64,000 nucleotides of DNA from Psychromonas sp. CNPT3. Its GTDB lineage: Bacteria > Pseudomonadota > Gammaproteobacteria > Enterobacterales > Psychromonadaceae. Each line of letters begins with the position of its first letter. Within the stretch, counting starts at the first letter, position 1. Below are positions 59,241-64,000 of this stretch, piece by piece. Location of the stretch: the NCBI RefSeq assembly GCF_000153405.2, contig NC_020802.1, positions 515,883-579,882 of the forward strand. The letters are read 5' to 3'. Made by a program: the position numbers and the translations under genes. A model generated the notes under the pieces. That model saw only the letters and a program-made list of their open reading frames with translations. It had not been told where the DNA came from and made no database searches.

Positions 59241-60461
59241 TTAGATACCATCACGTTCGATTGGGCAACTCATGCAACGTGCGCCACCGCGACCACGACC
59301 AAGTTCATCACCTGGAATTGGTAATACAGTGATACCGGCTTTGTCGTATTTTTCATTAGTAAATACGTTACGTTCGTAACCAATGACAACACCAGGCTTA
59401 ACTGTTAATACGTTGTTTGCATCATTCCATTGCTCACGCTCAGCTTCGTAGCTATCACCACCAGTAGTGATAAGATTTAATTTGCCAACACCTAGTGCTT
59501 TTTCGATAGTGTTAACAAAGTAACCTTCTTTCGCCATAGTGATTGCACCAGACTCATCACCCGTTAGGCTCCAGCATTGGATATCTTTACGGATAACTTC
59601 TGGGTATACAGAGAACGTATCTTCTTGAAGATGCGTCATTACTGTATCAAGATGCATACATGAACGATGCTTAGGTAGTTGCATAGCAATAACTTGTTTT
59701 GCTTGACCTGTTCTAAATAGTTCTGAAGCTAGATGTTCAACACCTTGTGGCGTTGTACGCTCAGACATACCAATTAATACAGAGCCTTTACCAATAATCA
59801 GTACATCACCACCTTCGATGGTTGATAGATCATATTGACGATCTTCTTCACCATAGTATTTGATGTAATCACCACCAGTAAAGCTTGGGTGCCAGCGGTA
59901 AATCGCACGCAAATGGTTAGTTTCTCTTTGACGAGCCACTTTTGCCATAGGGTTGATTGAAACACCACCATAGATCCAGCATGATGTATCACGTGTGAAC
60001 AAATGGTTTGGTAATGGTGTAATAATAAAATCATTTGCTTGATGCAAATCTTGCATCATAGAATCTGATTTTACTGGGCACTGACCGTAGCTTAAGCCAC
60101 CGATTAAGATTGAAGCAAGTTCCATATTTGGAAGCTCTTCTAAGAACCCACGTACGTCACGTGCAAAGTTCATACCGAAACGGTACTCAGAAATTTGTAC
60201 GCTTAATAGCCATTCTTTTGCTTCTTTAATCGCTAAAGTTTCAGCTAAAGTGTCACGTAAGAATAAAACTTCAACACCTTGATCACGCATTGTTTGCGTA
60301 AATACATCATGCTCTTCACCTGCACGTTTAACAGATAATACATCATCAAATAATAAATCTTGGCAATTTGAAGGTGTTAAATGTGTCAAACTACGCTCAG
60401 GTCTATGTACTAAAACGCGATGTAATTGACCGATTTCTGAACCTACATATAACTTACTCAT
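59241..60461 (-). CDS. arcA: Arginine deiminase ArcA
   Basis: Hydrolyses arginine to citrulline and ammonia. The 406-residue protein has the guanidino-modifying-enzyme fold with the expected blocks: [15 protein letters not shown] N-terminus ([15 protein letters not shown]), [18 protein letters not shown] (with the substrate aspartate), [32 protein letters not shown] and [10 protein letters not shown] (catalytic histidine). The nucleophile Cys399 is in [11 protein letters not shown] at the C-terminus. AAAGGAA precedes the ATG. It is separated from the transporter gene by 133 bases and from arcC by 64, and very probably shares their transcript. Confidence 0.97.
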   Translation of the reverse strand: MSKLYVGSEIGQLHRVLVHRPERSLTHLTPSNCQDLLFDDVLSVKRAGEEHDVFTQTMRDQGVEVLFLRDTLAETLAIKEAKEWLLSVQISEYRFGMNFARDVRGFLEELPNMELASILIGGLSYGQCPVKSDSMMQDLHQANDFIITPLPNHLFTRDTSCWIYGGVSINPMAKVARQRETNHLRAIYRWHPSFTGGDYIKYYGEEDRQYDLSTIEGGDVLIIGKGSVLIGMSERTTPQGVEHLASELFRTGQAKQVIAMQLPKHRSCMHLDTVMTHLQEDTFSVYPEVIRKDIQCWSLTGDESGAITMAKEGYFVNTIEKALGVGKLNLITTGGDSYEAEREQWNDANNVLTVKPGVVIGYERNVFTNEKYDKAGITVLPIPGDELGRGRGGARCMSCPIERDGI

Positions 60462-60594
60462 ACTTCCATTCCTTTCTATAAAATGTTAATTGAATATGGT
60501 TAATAAAAAATTACTTATCGTTTGTTTTAACTCTTCGTTCCATTTTCTTTTTGTTTAATTTTACGTAACTCCTTCTATCTAAACTTATATATAC

Positions 60595-62034
60595 TTAAAG
60601 TATTACGCCGATACTCAACATCACCATGCACATTACAGTCAAGATGACTAAAAGAGGAGCAACCCATTTAACCCAACGTACGTAAGGAACTCGTGCGATA
60701 GCAAGACCACCCATAACAACGGCTGAAGTAGGTGTTACTAAGTTAACGACACCTGATGCTGATTGGTATGCTGTAACAACAAGGTCACGGCTAACACCAG
60801 AGAAATCAGCAAGGGGAGCCATAACTGGCATGGTTAGAACAGCAAGACCTGAAGATGAAGGTACTAAGAAAGAAAGTAGAATTTCTATCCAGAACATTAC
60901 ATTGACGAAGACAACGGCTGATAAGCCCATTACCATACCTTCGGCCGAGTTTAAGATTGTGTCTGTGATCATACCGCGATCCATGATCACCATGATGCCA
61001 CGTGCAATACCGATAATTAATGCAACACCTAATAAATCACGTGCACCATCAATAAAGGTAGATGTAATTTCTTCTTCACTAAGGCGTGCAACTAAGCCTA
61101 CAAGAATTGAAGCACCTAAGAACATGCCTGAAATCTCAGCCATCCACCAACCGCCTGCAGATACACCCCAAATCATGATGGCAAAAGATAATCCAAACAT
61201 AGTTAGAACGATTTTACGTGTAGTTGTAAATTCAATTGAACCATCATCTGAACGACTACCTAAGAAATGTGCTTTATTTTCTTCGTATTTATCAAAAACA
61301 ATCGATTTGGACTGATCCGCTCGTACCATTTTTGCGTAACGCATAACGTAAAGAACACAAATTACCCAACCAATCACTAAGATTGCAACACGAAGTAAGA
61401 TGCCATCAGTAAAAGGAATACCGGCTGCATTCGCTGCGATAACAGTTGAAAATGGGTTAATAGTTGATCCTAAACAGCCAATGCCAGCACCTAGTAATAC
61501 GGTAGCTGCTGCAACAACAGGGTCAAATCGTGCTGCCATCATGACGGGTACTAATAATGTATAAAACGGGAGAGACTCTTCTGCCATACCATAAATCGTA
61601 CCGCCGGCAGCAAAAAGTGCCATTAGTATCGGTATTAAGAGTTCTTCTCTACCTTTTAGGCGTGTAGTAACGCGTTCAATACCTGCGTCAATAGCACCTG
61701 TTTTAGTTACGACACCTAAAAATCCACCAATAATAATGATGAACAATGCTACGTCGATAGCTGCTGCTTGGTAGCTATTATGATCATAGAAACCATCAAT
61801 AGGGGCTAATAAAACATCAACGAGATTTTGAGGATTACCTTCAACTAAATGGTAAGTTCCTGTGATTGGCACTTCCTTGCCAATTTTTTCATTCATTTCG
61901 CGATCATATTGACCGGCGGGAATTACCCACGTCATTAGTGCGACAAGCGCAATTAATGCAAATAAGATGGTATAAGCGGAGGGGAATTTAAAGCCTTTTT
62001 CCTCTTCCACATTTTTGTCCGTGTTTGTAGTCAT
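60595..62034 (-). CDS. Putative arginine/ornithine antiporter of the YfcC family (ArcD role)
   Basis: A 479-residue membrane protein with about 11-13 hydrophobic segments and a hydrophilic N-terminus. It belongs to the YfcC/C4-dicarboxylate-anaerobic-carrier-like family (AYTILFALIALVALMTWVIPAGQYD, LFAAGGTIYGMAEESLPFY, GCLGSTINPFSTVIAANAAG, VPSSSGLAVLTMPVMAPLAD). It is not the classic basic amino-acid antiporter ArcD family. As the first gene upstream of arcA it most likely exchanges arginine for ornithine. The 932 bases upstream probably hold the operon promoter. Confidence 0.8.
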   Translation of the reverse strand: MTTNTDKNVEEEKGFKFPSAYTILFALIALVALMTWVIPAGQYDREMNEKIGKEVPITGTYHLVEGNPQNLVDVLLAPIDGFYDHNSYQAAAIDVALFIIIIGGFLGVVTKTGAIDAGIERVTTRLKGREELLIPILMALFAAGGTIYGMAEESLPFYTLLVPVMMAARFDPVVAAATVLLGAGIGCLGSTINPFSTVIAANAAGIPFTDGILLRVAILVIGWVICVLYVMRYAKMVRADQSKSIVFDKYEENKAHFLGSRSDDGSIEFTTTRKIVLTMFGLSFAIMIWGVSAGGWWMAEISGMFLGASILVGLVARLSEEEITSTFIDGARDLLGVALIIGIARGIMVIMDRGMITDTILNSAEGMVMGLSAVVFVNVMFWIEILLSFLVPSSSGLAVLTMPVMAPLADFSGVSRDLVVTAYQSASGVVNLVTPTSAVVMGGLAIARVPYVRWVKWVAPLLVILTVMCMVMLSIGVIL

Positions 62035-62966
62035 ATTTTTATCCCTATTACTTTATGGTTGTCTAGCTAGATTTTTAGGTTTTTAGTTCAAAAAAACCGA
62101 GGTGCTCATTTTTTAACTTTTTGTAGATATTGGGTGTAAAACTAGGGTGGCTCCATTGTGCTGCGCACTCTCACTCTAATGTTATCAATATGTTACAAAG
62201 TTGCTGGAGCATTACAGTGATCATTTCAAACCTTTTTATTTACGTAGTGAAGTATAAAGACCTAAGCATTATTTAATCTTTAGGTGGATCACATTTCATC
62301 ACTACAGATAAAACTGCAAGTTTTTTGTAAAAGGAAAAGGTGAATATTTTTTTGAAAAAACAGCATTAATATGCACGTATTGGCGCTTTTGTTGAAATGC
62401 TAGATATATATAAATTTTAAAAGTCAAAAGATTACCAAGCTGATTTTCAGTGGTGTTGTTTGATTTTTTTTGGTTTTTTTTTCTTTTTTGTCGCTTAATT
62501 ATGCTTAATTAATGAATTTTTACGCTATTAACTTAGAGGGTAAACGATTACATTATGTATGGTTTATGCATGGGAGCCTAAATTATAAAAATAGTTGAAA
62601 TATGATGATATTATGATCTTCATCATGCTTTTCAGGTTGGAAAGTGCTCGTCAAAGTGAGCAAGTATTTTTTATTGGTCTACTTGTTACTTTTTATTGGT
62701 TATTTTGTGTTCGTTTTGTTTTTTTTGGCCGTTTTTATTTGTACTGATTTGTTAAAAAAATACTTTTTTATATAAATATACTCATAAAGAGGTGTGTTTT
62801 CCGCTGTTTTTTCCATCAAAAATTTATTGTAGACTTCTTCATTAACCTATTTGTTAATTTGAGATTTTATCTTTTAAAATCTTTTATTATGTTATTTATC
62901 TGGTGACAAGATCTGTTTATTTCTTATGCTATGATGCATTTACAATCAACTGTCCACGAGAAGAAT
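62035..62966. other. 932-base divergent control region between the arc operon and aroF
   Basis: No gene is evident. The region is very AT-rich with long T runs (for example 62460-62500 and 62690-62800). It has a small stem TGCTC / GAGCA at 62645-62662 followed by a T-rich stretch. I found no site that I would call with confidence for FNR, CRP, ArgR or TyrR. It must hold the promoters for both divergent units, and its length leaves room for a small RNA. Confidence 0.5.
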
Positions 62967-64000
62967 ATGACAACTCTTGAAAATGAAAATATTTACATTG
63001 AATCAGAAACTGTATTAATTACACCCGCACAGCTTAAAGTACAACTTCCCGTTTCTGCTTATGTGTATCAATTCATTAATCGCGCGCGACAAACTATTGC
63101 TAATATTATTCATAAAAAAGATCCCAGACTTCTGATCATTTGTGGTCCTTGCTCGATTCATGATATAGACGCTGCTAAAGAGTATGCAACCCGCCTGAAG
63201 AAAATACATGATCAGTATAAAGATACGCTATATATAGTGATGCGCGTCTATTTTGAAAAACCGCGTACCACAGTTGGTTGGAAAGGACTGATTAATGACC
63301 CTTATATGGATGACTCTTTTGATATTGAAGCGGGTTTAAAAAAAGCAAGAGAGCTTTTGTTGTGGATATCTGAATTAGGTTTACCCATTGCAACAGAAGC
63401 GTTAGATCCGATAAGTCCACAATACATCGGTGATCTCTTTAGCTGGGCTGCGATAGGTGCGCGTACAACTGAGTCACAAACACACAGAGAAATGGCAAGT
63501 GGTTTATCCATGCCTGTCGGTTTCAAAAATGGCACTGATGGCAGTTTATCAACGGCGGTTAATGCAATGCAGTCGGCTGCATCAAGTCATCGTTTTATGG
63601 GTATTAATCAAAATGGGCAAAGTGCATTGTTACAAACAACGGGTAATAAAGATGGCCATGTGATCTTACGCGGTGGTGGTGGAAAACCCAATTATGACTC
63701 TCTAAATGTTGCATTAGCGGAACAAGCTCTCGATAAAGCAAAGATGAAAAATATTTTAATTGTTGATTGTAGCCATGAAAATTCAAATAAAAATCATGAA
63801 TTACAATCATTGGTTGCCAATGATGTTTTCCATCAGATTTTAAAAGGTAATAAATCGATTATTGGTATTATGCTTGAAAGTAACCTTAATAGTGGCAATC
63901 AAGCCGCCGTGTTGCCTGTTTCGAATCTAAGATATGGAGTGTCGGTGACCGATGCGTGCATTGATTGGAAGAGCACTGAAGCGTTATTTTCTCAAGCCCA
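62967..64000 (+). CDS. aroF: 3-deoxy-7-phosphoheptulonate synthase, AroF type (3' truncated by window edge)
   Basis: First enzyme of the shikimate pathway, joining phosphoenolpyruvate and erythrose 4-phosphate. The frame runs from ATG 62967 to the window end (344 full codons), missing only about the last dozen residues. Motifs: LLIICGPCSIHD (metal-binding Cys), MRVYFEKPRTTVGWKGLINDP, ATEALDPISPQYIGDLFSWAAIGARTTESQ, SMPVGFKNGTDGSL, GHVILRGGGGKPNY and YGVSVTDACIDW. ALDPISPQYIGDLFSW and RFMGINQNGQSALLQTTGN match AroF (tyrosine-sensitive) better than AroG or AroH. A GAGAAG lies just before the ATG. Confidence 0.93.
   Translation, partial: MTTLENENIYIESETVLITPAQLKVQLPVSAYVYQFINRARQTIANIIHKKDPRLLIICGPCSIHDIDAAKEYATRLKKIHDQYKDTLYIVMRVYFEKPRTTVGWKGLINDPYMDDSFDIEAGLKKARELLLWISELGLPIATEALDPISPQYIGDLFSWAAIGARTTESQTHREMASGLSMPVGFKNGTDGSLSTAVNAMQSAASSHRFMGINQNGQSALLQTTGNKDGHVILRGGGGKPNYDSLNVALAEQALDKAKMKNILIVDCSHENSNKNHELQSLVANDVFHQILKGNKSIIGIMLESNLNSGNQAAVLPVSNLRYGVSVTDACIDWKSTEALFSQA

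Noticed and set aside
62284-62300. CRP-like half site GATCACATTT upstream of arcD
   Set aside because: Only one half matches; the other half of the TGTGA-N6-TCACA pattern is missing.

Overview
The window is a 64 kb piece of an AT-rich gammaproteobacterial chromosome. Gene order, protein sequences and the 16S gene point to a marine, probably cold-adapted relative of Psychromonas/Moritella/Vibrio; the genus is an inference. Most of it is conserved housekeeping sequence in blocks whose order matches Escherichia coli: mutL-miaA-hfq-hflX-hflK-hflC-purA; ispB divergent from rplU-rpmA-obgE; barA divergent from rlmD-relA; dsbC-recJ; cpxR divergent from fieF; zapB facing rraA; pldB-yigL; rcsF-trmO next to proS; and gmhB immediately before a ribosomal RNA operon.

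Layout. 1-7.7 kb: mismatch repair, tRNA modification, Hfq, the HflX/HflKC cluster and PurA. 8-11.7 kb: accessory island with a Tat-exported sulfatase, an almost empty 0.8 kb stretch and a chemoreceptor-like sensor that stops after its HAMP region. 11.7-22.7 kb: isoprenoid, ribosome and GTPase genes, a mechanosensitive channel, the BarA hybrid kinase, RlmD and RelA. 22.8-27.2 kb: two accessory operons, one coding for an usher-like outer-membrane barrel plus a lipoprotein (both ending in SPOR-like domains), the other for a BigR/YgaV-type sulfur-sensing repressor plus a split YeeE/YedE transporter. 27.4-34.6 kb: DsbC, RecJ, TrmL, an orphan CpxR, FieF, CysE, a tandem repeat array, a DUF1653 protein and ZapB. 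34.6-44.4 kb: RraA, PBP4, a large lipoprotein, YigL/PldB, ProS, a rhomboid, TrmO, RcsF and GmhB.

44.5-50.4 kb is a complete rrn operon (P1 and P2 promoters, 16S, tRNA-Glu, 23S, 5S, terminator), followed by decaying copies of its own 5S-tail/terminator region. 51-55 kb holds glpD, elaA, a poly-G tract, a soluble zinc-binding-type chemoreceptor and a broken gene remnant. 55.2-62 kb, on the minus strand, carries pyrBI with a leader-peptide attenuator and the arginine deiminase genes in the order arcD-like, arcA, arcC, arcB. The right edge cuts through aroF, which is open to the end of the window and nearly complete.

The least ordinary items are the usher-like/SPOR pair, the 86-bp terminator-containing tandem array between cysE and the DUF1653 gene, the inverted and direct remnants of the 5S tail after the rrn operon, the cpxR gene without cpxA and with an altered receiver residue, and the signalling-domain-less chemoreceptor. 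I found no CRISPR array, prophage, insertion sequence or integrase.
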